A DNA stretch of 64,000 bases from Arenicella chitinivorans (GTDB lineage Bacteria > Pseudomonadota > Gammaproteobacteria > Arenicellales > Arenicellaceae), in NCBI RefSeq assembly GCF_014651515.1, contig NZ_BMXA01000008.1, positions 62,001 through 126,000 on the forward strand, written 5' to 3'. A program made the translations under genes and the position numbers. The notes beneath the pieces were generated by a model. It searched no databases. It was given only the letters and a program-made list of their open reading frames with translations, and was not told the origin of the DNA. Positions 51,818 through 60,991 of this stretch are shown piece after piece; position 1 is the first letter of the stretch, and each line of letters opens with the position of its first letter.

Positions 51818-52720
51818 TTGGTGAATCAGAAGATGCAAAGTACACCAGCATCGAGAGCTCTGGCAGTTCTCGTGTTCCTGATAATGTCAGCGTATTCGGC
51901 CTGGAGCTGGTTCTTCCAACTTGGCCTTTACGGCATTCTAATTCGCGCTCAGTTTAACTTTTTTGCAGTCCACTACCCAGTGATCACCGCGATTGCCATG
52001 TGGATTGTATTGGCACTGGTGCCGCTGTCCACCTTGTTTAAAAGTCAGCGCAAACACGAGTTTCAGTTAAGTTACGACCAACTCGCGCAGCAACTGAAAC
52101 TTCGCTCTGCCGCCCTCGCTTTCTGGTTGCTCGTCAGTGGCGCGCTGGCGTACGGCTGCTACGCCATATCCAAACAGCTCCCATCAATTGAGCAGGCTGC
52201 CATCTCAATTAAACCCGACACGATTCAAGCTGACTCACTGCTCAGTGTAAGCAGAAACTGGTTCACCAAGGTTAGCATCGACGGCGATGCGGTCCCAAAC
52301 AGCCGAGTACTCGAAGAAGACGCGTTACACGAAGGCACAACAGTCTTCCGACGTTACATCCCTATCCGTGACGCGCACAATTCTCAAAGCCATGTCCACT
52401 TCGTTGAGTTGCTGCGCTCAGACTCAGTTCAGCGCATCAACCGTGCACCGGTGGAAATGACCGGTTATGTACTACCGCGAGCAGTTCCGGTGCTGGTTCG
52501 TCAGTCGTTTACCCAGGATGGGCTGGTATTGGCCAAGTATGCGTTCGTCATCGGACAAAACCCAGTCGATGGACGCACTTTGTTTCGTATTGCCACGGCT
52601 ATTCTCTTGTTGGTCTCTCTATTTTTATTGTTGGCTCTGTTGCAGTCACCGTTTCACAACCGACATAAGCTGCAAGCACAACGCGCTCACCAGGGGCGTG
52701 AGCAGCATGTAGACTGGTAG
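51818..52720 (+). CDS. Membrane protein of unknown function
   Basis: 300 residues from TTG 51818; GTG 51821 or ATG 51833 are alternatives. Hydrophobic segments near 14-35, 52-70, 98-117 and 255-278 predict four TM helices, with an extracytoplasmic domain of about 130 residues (120-250) that contains 'LLSVSRNWFTKVSIDGDAVP'. The C-terminal tail is basic and His-rich. I do not recognise a family. The next gene, a TRIC channel, starts seven bases later, so the two are probably co-transcribed. Confidence 0.75.
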   Translation: MVNQKMQSTPASRALAVLVFLIMSAYSAWSWFFQLGLYGILIRAQFNFFAVHYPVITAIAMWIVLALVPLSTLFKSQRKHEFQLSYDQLAQQLKLRSAALAFWLLVSGALAYGCYAISKQLPSIEQAAISIKPDTIQADSLLSVSRNWFTKVSIDGDAVPNSRVLEEDALHEGTTVFRRYIPIRDAHNSQSHVHFVELLRSDSVQRINRAPVEMTGYVLPRAVPVLVRQSFTQDGLVLAKYAFVIGQNPVDGRTLFRIATAILLLVSLFLLLALLQSPFHNRHKLQAQRAHQGREQHVDW

Positions 52721-52727
52721 ATCAGCC

Positions 52728-53345
52728 ATGACCGTATCCCCCGTTCTAATTCTCGATTTGCTTGGTGTATTCGTGTTTGGTCTGAGTGGCGCACTCGCCG
52801 CAGCACGCAAAGAAATGGACATCTTTGGATACGTGGTTTTGGCTCTGTTACCGGCAATCGGCGGCGGAACAGTTCGCGACTTGATTCTCAACACATCGGT
52901 CTTCTGGATTGATCAGTCTATTTATATTTTGGTGGCGGCCAGTGCCGGTGTCGTGGTCTATTTTTTTTCAGTCCGAGTTGGCCAGCGTTATAATGTGCTC
53001 AAATGGGCCGATGCGTTGGGGCTGTCATTGTTTTGTGTCATGGGTGCGGCGAAAGCATTGACGCTAACCCACGACCCGGTGATTGCGGTCACTATGGGCG
53101 TGGTCACAGCGGTGGTCGGTGGTATTCTGCGCGACGTTATTTGCAATGAAATACCTTTGATTCTCAAACGCGAAATCTACGCCGTCGCTGCGTTCGTTGG
53201 CTCGGCAGTGTATTGTATGGCAACCGCGTTTTCACTCTCCAGCCTGATATCAATGTTACTCGGCGGTACCTGCGCTTTCATCGTGCGAGCACTGGCTATC
53301 CGTCACCATTGGACCTTGCCGGTCCGCAGCGACGCCGACCAATAG
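52728..53345 (+). CDS. TRIC-type cation channel family protein (YadS-like)
   Basis: 205 residues, seven hydrophobic segments in two homologous triplets plus one. The repeated filter sequences are 'PAIGGGTVRDLIL' near 45-57 and 'AVVGGILRDVIC' near 128-139, the UPF0126/TRIC signature. Forms trimeric K+-permeable channels in the membrane. Last gene of the pair with the 51818 protein. Confidence 0.9.
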   Translation: MTVSPVLILDLLGVFVFGLSGALAAARKEMDIFGYVVLALLPAIGGGTVRDLILNTSVFWIDQSIYILVAASAGVVVYFFSVRVGQRYNVLKWADALGLSLFCVMGAAKALTLTHDPVIAVTMGVVTAVVGGILRDVICNEIPLILKREIYAVAAFVGSAVYCMATAFSLSSLISMLLGGTCAFIVRALAIRHHWTLPVRSDADQ

Positions 53346-53497
53346 CCCCAACACGCCCCACCGTCCAACTGTTTCCAACGCTGTCGTTTCCCTGCGACTC
53401 TGGTATGCTGATAAAGTACTTGGTTTTGACCAAAGTGCGCGCAGTCGTCACACACGACTGAAGTCACGATTCAACGATGAGGAGGAGGATTCTACTG

Positions 53498-53878
53498 ATG
53501 CACATAGAGCACCTGACAACCCAGGTTTCGGCTTCTGATCAACTAAGCGTAGAAGATGTTCAACAAATTGCCAACATGGGTGTGGAACTGCTGGTTTGCA
53601 ATCGACCTGATGGAGAAGACGAAGGGCAGACACCGTATGCTGACATCGCTGCGGAAGCGAAACGGCTGGGCATGGAACCGGTTCTAATGCCATTTTCGTC
53701 CTATCAAATCACCGAGTCTGATCGGGATAAATTTATCACGCTCATCGAAACGCGCAAACGCATACACACCTATTGCCGATCTGGCGCTCGCTGTAAACGT
53801 TTATGGCGTCAGGCCAACTCGGTGGTCGGCGGCGAGGAAGAGTACAATCGATGCCACACCACAGAATCTAACGCCTGA
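53498..53878 (+). CDS. DUF442 (BLH-type) protein phosphatase-like protein
   Basis: 126 residues from ATG 53498, chosen for the AGGAGGAGGA ribosome binding site eight bases upstream. 'LLVCNRPDGEDEGQTPYADI' and 'YCRSGARCKRLW' (Cys93, Arg98) match the DUF442/beta-lactamase hydrolase-like family, a phosphatase-like fold often linked to sulfide or persulfide metabolism. The typical 'CRSGTRS' reads CRSGARC here. Confidence 0.85.
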   Translation: MHIEHLTTQVSASDQLSVEDVQQIANMGVELLVCNRPDGEDEGQTPYADIAAEAKRLGMEPVLMPFSSYQITESDRDKFITLIETRKRIHTYCRSGARCKRLWRQANSVVGGEEEYNRCHTTESNA

Positions 53879-53900
53879 CGCAATCAGCAAGCTGCACGCA

Positions 53901-56051
53901 TTACTTTAAGTGCTGCCAAAGATGGGTGTAAGCTAGGGCTATACGCTTGGCCAATTGATCGCTGGTGGCGCTACCTTTGTGCCCACCTTCGGTGTTTTCG
54001 TAATAATCCACTTCGTAACCATAGGCCATCATCTTCGCTGCCATCTTTCGCGCATGACCCGGGTGTACGCGGTCGTCCAGCGTTGAAGTGAAGAAGAACA
54101 CAGGTGGATAATCCATTTTTGCGCGCAAATTTTGATATGGACTGTACGCACGTATAAATTCCCAATCCGCGGTATCTGGGTCCCCGTATTCAGCCATCCA
54201 ACTCGCGCCGGCTAACAAGGTGTGATACCGCTTCATATCAAGCAGAGGCACACCGCAAATAACCGCACCATACAGATCTGGCCGACGCAGCATGGTCGCA
54301 CCGACTAACAATCCACCATTGGAGCGGCCCTCAATTCCCAAGTGCTTGGCACGCGTGATGCCACGTTTGATCAAATCTTCCGCCACCGCTTCAAAATCTT
54401 CATACGAACGCAGCTTATTCTCTTGCAACGCAGCAGCATGCCAAGCCGGCCCGTATTCGCCGCCACCTCGAATATTTGCCAGCACAAACACGCCGCCGCG
54501 CTCGAGCCAAGCTTTACCGTACACTCCGTTCAGCGCTTCATACGAGCCGGAGTAGGAAGGTGTTAATGACACCCTGAAACCACCATAAGAGAACATCAAC
54601 GTTGGGTTTGTACCATTGAGCTTGGTGTCTTTGCGCATCACCACAAAATAGGGCACCTTGGTACCGTCAGCCGATTCAGCGAAATACTGTGTAACCTTCA
54701 TTGCCTCACTGTTGAATGTAGCGGACTGCTGTCGCACTGTGGACACCGTGAGTTTGTCGTCAATAAAGAGTAATGTTGGTGGCGTAATAAATCCTTCGTA
54801 GCGTACAAAAAACTCCCCGGAGGTTTTATCACCAGCGGCAAAGGTAATCGTACCAGAGGCTGGCAAGTCGATTTTTTGCTGGCGCCATGATGCCCCATCT
54901 CGACTAAAACGGTAAATCTGCGATTGAACATTCTGTAAGGTCGTGATCAAGATGGTTTTATCCATTACCACCACCATGTCAATCACCGTAGTCGCATCCG
55001 GTTCCATTAACACCGTGATCTTAGCTTTGGTAACCGCGCTGTCTGAACGAACACTGTGCGGCGGAACGAGCAACACTGTCCCAAGCTTATAGTGCTGGCC
55101 CGCATAGACCCAGTCCCGCTTCAGCGATACCACCAACTCACCATCAACGACTCCCTCAACGGCGGCTAAATCCGGAAGCTCGAGCGGAATTGCTTTACCG
55201 CCTTCATGCAGGTAGTAGCGACGGGACCAAAACGACAGGCTCTCTGTAATCAGCATGAGCGGGGTAGTGTCATGTTTAAAGTATTGCGCTGCCACCGAAA
55301 CCGAACTCGCCGGTGTGGTGAACAATGGCATGGCGGACGTCAGAGGCGTCCCACGTTTCCATAGTTTGACCGTGCGAGGATAGCCGGATTCAGTCATCGA
55401 ATCGGCGCCGAAATTTGTCGCCACAATGATCTCGTCGGCATTGACCCAACTCGCGCTCATTTTTGCCGTCGGCAAAGTAAAACCATCTTTCACAAAACGC
55501 ATGGATTCGAGGTCGAACTCACGTAGTTCACTGGCATCGGTTCCGCCAGGAGACAAGCTAACCAGACAACGTTTGTTATCTGGTGCATGACAAACCATTT
55601 CCTGCAACACCCAGTTCTGGTTCTCCTTTGCTGAGAGCGCATCAATATCCAACACCGTCTGCCATTGTGGTGACCCCTGTTTGAAATCCGCTAGAGGACT
55701 ACGCTGTAACACACCCCTAGGGTGTTCAGTCGACTTACTTAGATAGTAAATCCAATCACCGCGCTGTGTGATCTCCGGTAATTTGTCTGTACGCGTTAAA
55801 GCATCGAGTGCATCCGCATAGATTTGATCGTACAACGGATGCTTACCAAGCTTAACCTGAGATGTTTTGTTTTGTGCTTGAACCCAATCAAGCGCTTTAT
55901 CACCCTGAATTTCTTCGAGCCACACATACGGGTCCGCCTCGTTGGCTGAAACCGAGGAGGCGGTGTAAACGACCAGTAACGCACTGGCAACAACGGCGCG
56001 CACAAGCGCGGAAATCGGTAAGGGTATGCTCATAAACTGTGCTCTATTCAT
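53901..56051 (-). CDS. Prolyl oligopeptidase family serine peptidase (S9)
   Basis: 716 residues. Signal peptide to about 'SSVSANEADP', then 'DPYVWLEEIQGDKALDWV' that opens the S9A fold, a seven-blade propeller region (about 80-440), and an alpha/beta hydrolase domain with Ser577 in 'GIEGRSNGGLLVG', an Asp in 'TSTLDDRVHPGH', and the His in 'NTEGGHKGS'. Cleaves short peptides after Pro or similar residues; periplasmic by its signal. A second ATG at 56033 is an alternative start. Confidence 0.93.
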   Translation of the reverse strand: MNRAQFMSIPLPISALVRAVVASALLVVYTASSVSANEADPYVWLEEIQGDKALDWVQAQNKTSQVKLGKHPLYDQIYADALDALTRTDKLPEITQRGDWIYYLSKSTEHPRGVLQRSPLADFKQGSPQWQTVLDIDALSAKENQNWVLQEMVCHAPDNKRCLVSLSPGGTDASELREFDLESMRFVKDGFTLPTAKMSASWVNADEIIVATNFGADSMTESGYPRTVKLWKRGTPLTSAMPLFTTPASSVSVAAQYFKHDTTPLMLITESLSFWSRRYYLHEGGKAIPLELPDLAAVEGVVDGELVVSLKRDWVYAGQHYKLGTVLLVPPHSVRSDSAVTKAKITVLMEPDATTVIDMVVVMDKTILITTLQNVQSQIYRFSRDGASWRQQKIDLPASGTITFAAGDKTSGEFFVRYEGFITPPTLLFIDDKLTVSTVRQQSATFNSEAMKVTQYFAESADGTKVPYFVVMRKDTKLNGTNPTLMFSYGGFRVSLTPSYSGSYEALNGVYGKAWLERGGVFVLANIRGGGEYGPAWHAAALQENKLRSYEDFEAVAEDLIKRGITRAKHLGIEGRSNGGLLVGATMLRRPDLYGAVICGVPLLDMKRYHTLLAGASWMAEYGDPDTADWEFIRAYSPYQNLRAKMDYPPVFFFTSTLDDRVHPGHARKMAAKMMAYGYEVDYYENTEGGHKGSATSDQLAKRIALAYTHLWQHLK

Positions 56052-56274
56052 TCAATCTGCTAAGTGATCCCCTGATGTCTTTCGCGGTAGACTTTTCCAT
56101 TGTCATGCGGCAACAGGGCGCATTCTACTCACAACGATAACACACCTTTAAAGTGAGCATAATAGGCCACTAGTTTGCGTTCACCAAACGGAAGGCCTAT
56201 GATGTTTTCATCGATAAGTCATCGCCCCATGATCGACTGACGATACTCATTCTCGGTTCACGACTCGACAACCT

Positions 56275-57918
56275 ATGAGCAACTCAAGTTTCAGTAGCTT
56301 GATCTACCGAATCATCGGCAAACCAGAGCGTTGGCACGATGAGTATATTGTTGACATGATGCAACAGTATTTGAATGAAGCAGACGACTTCGACGACCCA
56401 GACAACATCATGGAACTCGCTGCTGGTGACCAGATACTCTCGCGCCTACAGCAAGGCAATGTTGCCCTCGCAGCGTTCAACACGCTGCTGGACAAAAGCC
56501 GTTTCAAAATGATTATTCTGGACGACGAATTACGGCCGATCTACCACAACAGTCGAGCAGACCGATTACTCAACTATCTGCAAGCCGGCAGCGAAACCCT
56601 TCGTGAAGACCTGTTGACACTGATCAACCAGCTACCGAGCCCGGGTTCTCTGGAAAACCAACTCATCGCGCTGGATTTCTTCGATCAGAACGGCGAGCAG
56701 TTGTACTTGCGGCGGATTCGAAGTCAAGTGCGTGACCACAACAGTCCAACACATTTTCATATTCTGATGGTGCTCGACAAAGAGCAGGTCAACCAACGGC
56801 TGAACCCCGAACTGGTGGCTCGTTACGGCTTGACCGAAAAAGAACAGCAGGTGTTGCTTAGATTGGTGCACGGCAGCACCATAAATCAGATCGCGGACGC
56901 CATTTTTGTGAGCGAGAATACGGTTAAATCCCACCTCAAATCCATATTTCGCAAAACCAGCAGCAATTCTCAGGCCGGCGTAGTTAGCCTAATATTAACG
57001 CACGAATCGCAAGTACTGGATTCGTACTTTGACTCTGACATCACCACCGTCAGCCCGCAAAACGATCACGCGAACGATCGAGAAGTGACACTCGCAAACG
57101 GTCAAAGAATTGCTTACTGCGAATACGGCCCAGCGGAAGGACGTCCACTGCTCGTATTCCACAGCGGCTTCGGCTCTCGGCTTGCGATTCCGCCCGACTA
57201 CGAAACCATCTGCGCGCGAACCAATCGACGTGTCATCATTCCTGATCGGCCAGGTATCGGTAAAACACGCTTTATCGCCGGACACCCAGCACAGTGGAAC
57301 ACCCAACTCACCGAATTCATCGATCTCCTCAATATCGGCGACTATGATCTGTTAGGTAGCGTGATTGCCTGTCAAATGGCAATGAGTTTCGCGGCACAAG
57401 CTGACAATCGCTTACAGCGCGTTATACTAACGTCGCCGGTGGTACTGAATACTGCTGCGGATGCCCGGTATCTGACCGAGATTCTGGCACCTGCTGCTCG
57501 TTATGTGAAGGTATCGCCACAATTCGCCAAAGAGATCTACGAATTGTGGCTAAAGAGCGTCACTCTCAATTTGGATGCACATTATCCAAGCATGCTGCGA
57601 GCCAGCGTCGGTAGTGCCGAGCGTTCTCAATTCGAGCAACAAGGCATTATTCAGCTACTGACCGATGTGTTCAAAGAAGGTGCGCGCCATACCCTTAATG
57701 GCATATTGCATGAGATGGTGTTTTGTATGACCCCACTAAATCTCGATCCAAACCAATTCAACAAGCCCATTGAGCTTTGGTACGGCACCGAAGATAAGCG
57801 CATCACCGAAGCCGGGGTTCATGCACTTAGCAAACAATTCAATAACTGCACATTGCACGTGCGTGAAGGTTACAGCGAGCACCTGTACTATGCCTTGTTT
57901 GAAGAAATCATCCAGTAA
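56275..57918 (+). CDS. LuxR-type regulator fused to an alpha/beta hydrolase-fold domain
   Basis: 547 residues. Residues about 70-170 resemble a PAS-like sensor, 185-240 form a LuxR helix-turn-helix ('YGLTEKEQQVLLRLVHG', 'ADAIFVSENTVKSHLKSIFR'), and 268-547 an alpha/beta hydrolase fold. The nucleophile elbow reads LLG-SVIAC (G361-S362-V363-I364-A365): compared with the usual G-x-S-x-G the Ser is Val363, while the acid (D507 in 'GTEDKR') and His536 positions are kept. The domain is therefore probably a ligand-sensing pseudo-enzyme. The HTH in the middle of the chain is also unusual for LuxR proteins. Confidence 0.85.
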   Translation: MSNSSFSSLIYRIIGKPERWHDEYIVDMMQQYLNEADDFDDPDNIMELAAGDQILSRLQQGNVALAAFNTLLDKSRFKMIILDDELRPIYHNSRADRLLNYLQAGSETLREDLLTLINQLPSPGSLENQLIALDFFDQNGEQLYLRRIRSQVRDHNSPTHFHILMVLDKEQVNQRLNPELVARYGLTEKEQQVLLRLVHGSTINQIADAIFVSENTVKSHLKSIFRKTSSNSQAGVVSLILTHESQVLDSYFDSDITTVSPQNDHANDREVTLANGQRIAYCEYGPAEGRPLLVFHSGFGSRLAIPPDYETICARTNRRVIIPDRPGIGKTRFIAGHPAQWNTQLTEFIDLLNIGDYDLLGSVIACQMAMSFAAQADNRLQRVILTSPVVLNTAADARYLTEILAPAARYVKVSPQFAKEIYELWLKSVTLNLDAHYPSMLRASVGSAERSQFEQQGIIQLLTDVFKEGARHTLNGILHEMVFCMTPLNLDPNQFNKPIELWYGTEDKRITEAGVHALSKQFNNCTLHVREGYSEHLYYALFEEIIQ

Positions 57919-57990
57919 CCGATAAAATTCGCGCCCAAACCTAAAGTGGCCTGTTACACTCGCCACAGCATAACCTGACGCCCTATTGGT

Positions 57991-59043
57991 ATGACCATCA
58001 CCACTAATCGACGCATTCTGGCTATTGATCCGATCTGTTCACCCAGTGAGCTGGTCGAACGTTTTCCCTCTTCTGACGCCGTTGCCGAACTCGTCCAAGC
58101 TACGCGCAATCGTATCAGCGATATTCTGCATAAGCGTGATGACCGATTACTGGTCATCACGGGTCCCTGCTCGGTGCATGACCCTAAGTCAGCACTCGAA
58201 TACGCCGAGCGACTCGCACCCCTGCGAGCCCAGTACGCGAACAGCCTTGAACTGGTGATGCGTGTGTATTTTGAGAAACCACGTACCACAATAGGTTGGA
58301 AAGGCCTGATCAATGATCCCGACCTGAATCAAAGCTACAACGTCGATAAAGGCTTGGCGGTGGCTCGAAAAGTATTGTTAGACATCAACTCACTCGGGAT
58401 TCCGGCCGCGTGTGAATTTCTGGATGCCGTGACTGGCCAGTATTACGCTGATCTGGTGAGTTGGGGCGCAATTGGAGCCCGTACAACCGAAAGTCAGGTG
58501 CACCGCGAACTGGCGTCCGGCCTATCTTGCCCAATCGGTTTCAAAAACGGCACCAAAGGTGATGTGGATATTGCCGCCGATGCAGTAATCGCTGCACGTG
58601 CTCAACATATTTTCTTAAGCCCAACCGAGCTGGGAACCACGGCACAATTCACCACGGCTGGCAACGATGACGGACATATTATTCTGCGTGGCGGCAGTCA
58701 GCCAAATTACGATGAGCAGAGTGTGGCTGATGCCGTGACAATGTTGCAAGACCGTGGCATTGATACTGGCATCATGATCGACTTCAGTCATGCCAACAGC
58801 CAGAAACAATATCAAAATCAACTGCGTGTTGGGACTGATGTAGCGAACCAGATTGCGGACGGTAACACCAACATAGTGAGCTGCATGATCGAAAGCCACC
58901 TGATCGAAGGCAAACAACCCATCGCGCCGGCAGACCAACTGGTCTACGGCCAGAGTATTACTGATGCCTGCATTGGGTTTGCACAAACCGAAACGCTGCT
59001 GCAAACCTTGTCGGAAGCCGTACTCGAGCGACGCAGAAAATAG
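57991..59043 (+). CDS. 3-deoxy-7-phosphoheptulonate synthase (class I)
   Basis: 350 residues, typical for the AroF/AroG/AroH group. 'VITGPCSVHDPKSALEYAER' and 'RVYFEKPRTTIGWKGLINDP' are the PEP and E4P-binding blocks; 'GARTTESQVHRELASGL' and 'DFSHANSQKQ' supply metal and phosphate ligands. First step of the shikimate pathway. Which feedback isozyme it is cannot be told from sequence alone. Confidence 0.95.
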   Translation: MTITTNRRILAIDPICSPSELVERFPSSDAVAELVQATRNRISDILHKRDDRLLVITGPCSVHDPKSALEYAERLAPLRAQYANSLELVMRVYFEKPRTTIGWKGLINDPDLNQSYNVDKGLAVARKVLLDINSLGIPAACEFLDAVTGQYYADLVSWGAIGARTTESQVHRELASGLSCPIGFKNGTKGDVDIAADAVIAARAQHIFLSPTELGTTAQFTTAGNDDGHIILRGGSQPNYDEQSVADAVTMLQDRGIDTGIMIDFSHANSQKQYQNQLRVGTDVANQIADGNTNIVSCMIESHLIEGKQPIAPADQLVYGQSITDACIGFAQTETLLQTLSEAVLERRRK

Positions 59044-59044
59044 C

Positions 59045-59554
59045 CTACTTATCTGCGATGGTTACCAAGCGCTTGATTGCTTCGGTTTTGACGTAATCAA
59101 CCGCCTTCGCCAGTTCGTCCAGCCCGCTTGCATTGGTGCCGTTTGCCACCTCTTCGAAAATCACGAGAGATCCCGTCTCATGCGCTTGAATCGAAATGGT
59201 CCACACAACATCGACCGCCCGTTCCTGCAAAGGCCCAAAGGGCGCATCCAAGCGCAACATAGTTCCGGCAGCGACATTGACTACGGTGCCGTGGATGACG
59301 GAGTTCCCCTCCCAGCGCTCGGCCCAAACACCGCCCGCGACGGGATCCAAACTCAAATTTCCTGCGTTTCCCGAGTAAGTATGCTCCGGGTGCCACCACA
59401 ACTGCGGTTGAATTAACCGTTGCCAAAGCTGTGGCGGCGGTAACACAGAGCTGGCCTCTTGGCGCAAGGTGAAATGGTCTGCACTGGCTTGAATCACGTC
59501 AGCCCGCACAGAAGGACACAACATCAACAAAAGAAGTAGTCCAACGCATCGCAT
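59045..59554 (-). CDS. Exported SRPBCC-like protein
   Basis: 169 residues. Signal peptide to about 'PSVRA', then a START/SRPBCC-like helix-grip pattern: 'PPPQLWQRLIQPQLWW', 'GGVWAERWEGNSVIHGTV', 'LRLDAPFGPLQE' and a C-terminal helix 'ELAKAVDYVKTEAIKRLV'. Such folds bind hydrophobic ligands. Assignment is by pattern and is moderate. Its coding end touches the DAHP synthase gene with one base between. Confidence 0.65.
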   Translation of the reverse strand: MRCVGLLLLLMLCPSVRADVIQASADHFTLRQEASSVLPPPQLWQRLIQPQLWWHPEHTYSGNAGNLSLDPVAGGVWAERWEGNSVIHGTVVNVAAGTMLRLDAPFGPLQERAVDVVWTISIQAHETGSLVIFEEVANGTNASGLDELAKAVDYVKTEAIKRLVTIADK

Positions 59555-59697
59555 TTGCCGTTCTCCAGATCAGTTTCAATTCAGTAAAACATACCATAGG
59601 CTTAACAGCGTCGATTTATATTTGACACCTATCTCTAGCCTTGACCCCATTTTTACACTATCGTTTCAGTCTTCCCCTTAGCTGTATCGAACGCGCC

Positions 59698-60984
59698 ATG
59701 CCCCAATCATCACTGCCACCGGCCACCAAAATACTCATCTTAAGCGGTTGTTTACTGCTGATGATGTCATTCGGTTTTCGCTCTTCGTTTGGACTATTTG
59801 TCAAACCGATGTCCGAGTTTCATGGCTGGGGCCGCGACACCATCGCGACCGCCCTCGCGATTCAGAATTTGAGCTGGGGCATTGTCGCTGTGTTCGCGGG
59901 CGGGTTGGCGGACCGGTTCGGTAACCTACGCATCATTTTAGCGGCAGTGGCCATGTATGCAGCTGGGATTCTATGGATGGCCTTCGCTTCTGACAGCGTC
60001 GCCCTCAATGCCTCGGCTGGTGTGTTAGTCGGCGCTGGCGTAGCTGGCACCTCGTTTGGAATCGTTATACCCGCGCTGATGCGCGCCGTGCCCAAAGAGC
60101 GGCAACCCTGGGTAGCTGGCGTGGCCACCGCCGCTGGCTCGATGGGGCAGTTTTTATTGGTTCCGTTTTCACAGACCCTAATCGATGTGTTCGGTTGGTT
60201 CTCGTCGCTGCAGATTCTCAGCGGTGTCACCTTACTCATGGTGGTGTTGGCAATTCCGCTGGCACCCTACTCAGGCTCGAATGAAGTCCACACTGGGCAA
60301 GCCGATCAACCAGTCATGGATGCCGTGCGTGAAGCATTCCAGCACAAGCATTACGTATTGCTGGTATTGGGCTTTTACGTTTGCGGGTTTCATCTGGCGT
60401 TTATCACTGTGCACTTACCGGCTTATCTGAGTGATCTTGGTTTCACAGCCAAGATTGGTGCGATGAGTCTGGCCGCCATTGGCGTGTCTAATATGATCGG
60501 CTCATATATGTCTGGAGTCTGGTCAGGTCGCTGGCCGAAGCAATCGATGCTGGCTTGGATATATCTATTGCGTGCGGTGGTGATAGCAATTTTCGTGGTC
60601 CTCCCGCCGAGCCTCGGCTCTATTCTATTTTTCAGCGTCGGCATCGGCTTGCTATGGCTGGCCACGGTTCCGCCTACCTCGGGCTTAGTGGCCGTGATGT
60701 TCGGTACGCGCTACATGGCCCTGCTGTATGGCATCGTCTTCCTGTCACATCAACTCGGCAGCTTTACCGGCGTCTATCTCGGTGGTTTCCTATATGAGCA
60801 ATCCGACGCATTTGTCGCCGTCAGTGCATTTTGTGGACAATATCTCGGATTCGCAAGCTTCGGAGACGCGTCGCGCTACGATCTGGTGTGGTTGATCAAC
60901 ATCCTGCTCGGCGTACTGGCAGCGGTCATCCATTTACCAATTCGTGAACGCGCTGTCGGGCGCTTTGCACAGGCAAGCGCCTGA
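59698..60984 (+). CDS. MFS transporter
   Basis: 428 residues from ATG 59698; the frame is open to a TTG at 59641. About 12 TM helices; the N-terminal 'SFGFRSSFGLFVKPMSEFHG' and 'GLADRFGNLRIILA' (motif A) and the later 'MSGVWSGRWPKQSMLAWIY' resemble the monocarboxylate/oxalate-formate antiporter group. Substrate unknown. Stands alone between convergent genes. Confidence 0.88.
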   Translation: MPQSSLPPATKILILSGCLLLMMSFGFRSSFGLFVKPMSEFHGWGRDTIATALAIQNLSWGIVAVFAGGLADRFGNLRIILAAVAMYAAGILWMAFASDSVALNASAGVLVGAGVAGTSFGIVIPALMRAVPKERQPWVAGVATAAGSMGQFLLVPFSQTLIDVFGWFSSLQILSGVTLLMVVLAIPLAPYSGSNEVHTGQADQPVMDAVREAFQHKHYVLLVLGFYVCGFHLAFITVHLPAYLSDLGFTAKIGAMSLAAIGVSNMIGSYMSGVWSGRWPKQSMLAWIYLLRAVVIAIFVVLPPSLGSILFFSVGIGLLWLATVPPTSGLVAVMFGTRYMALLYGIVFLSHQLGSFTGVYLGGFLYEQSDAFVAVSAFCGQYLGFASFGDASRYDLVWLINILLGVLAAVIHLPIRERAVGRFAQASA

Positions 60985-60991
60985 TGGTCTG

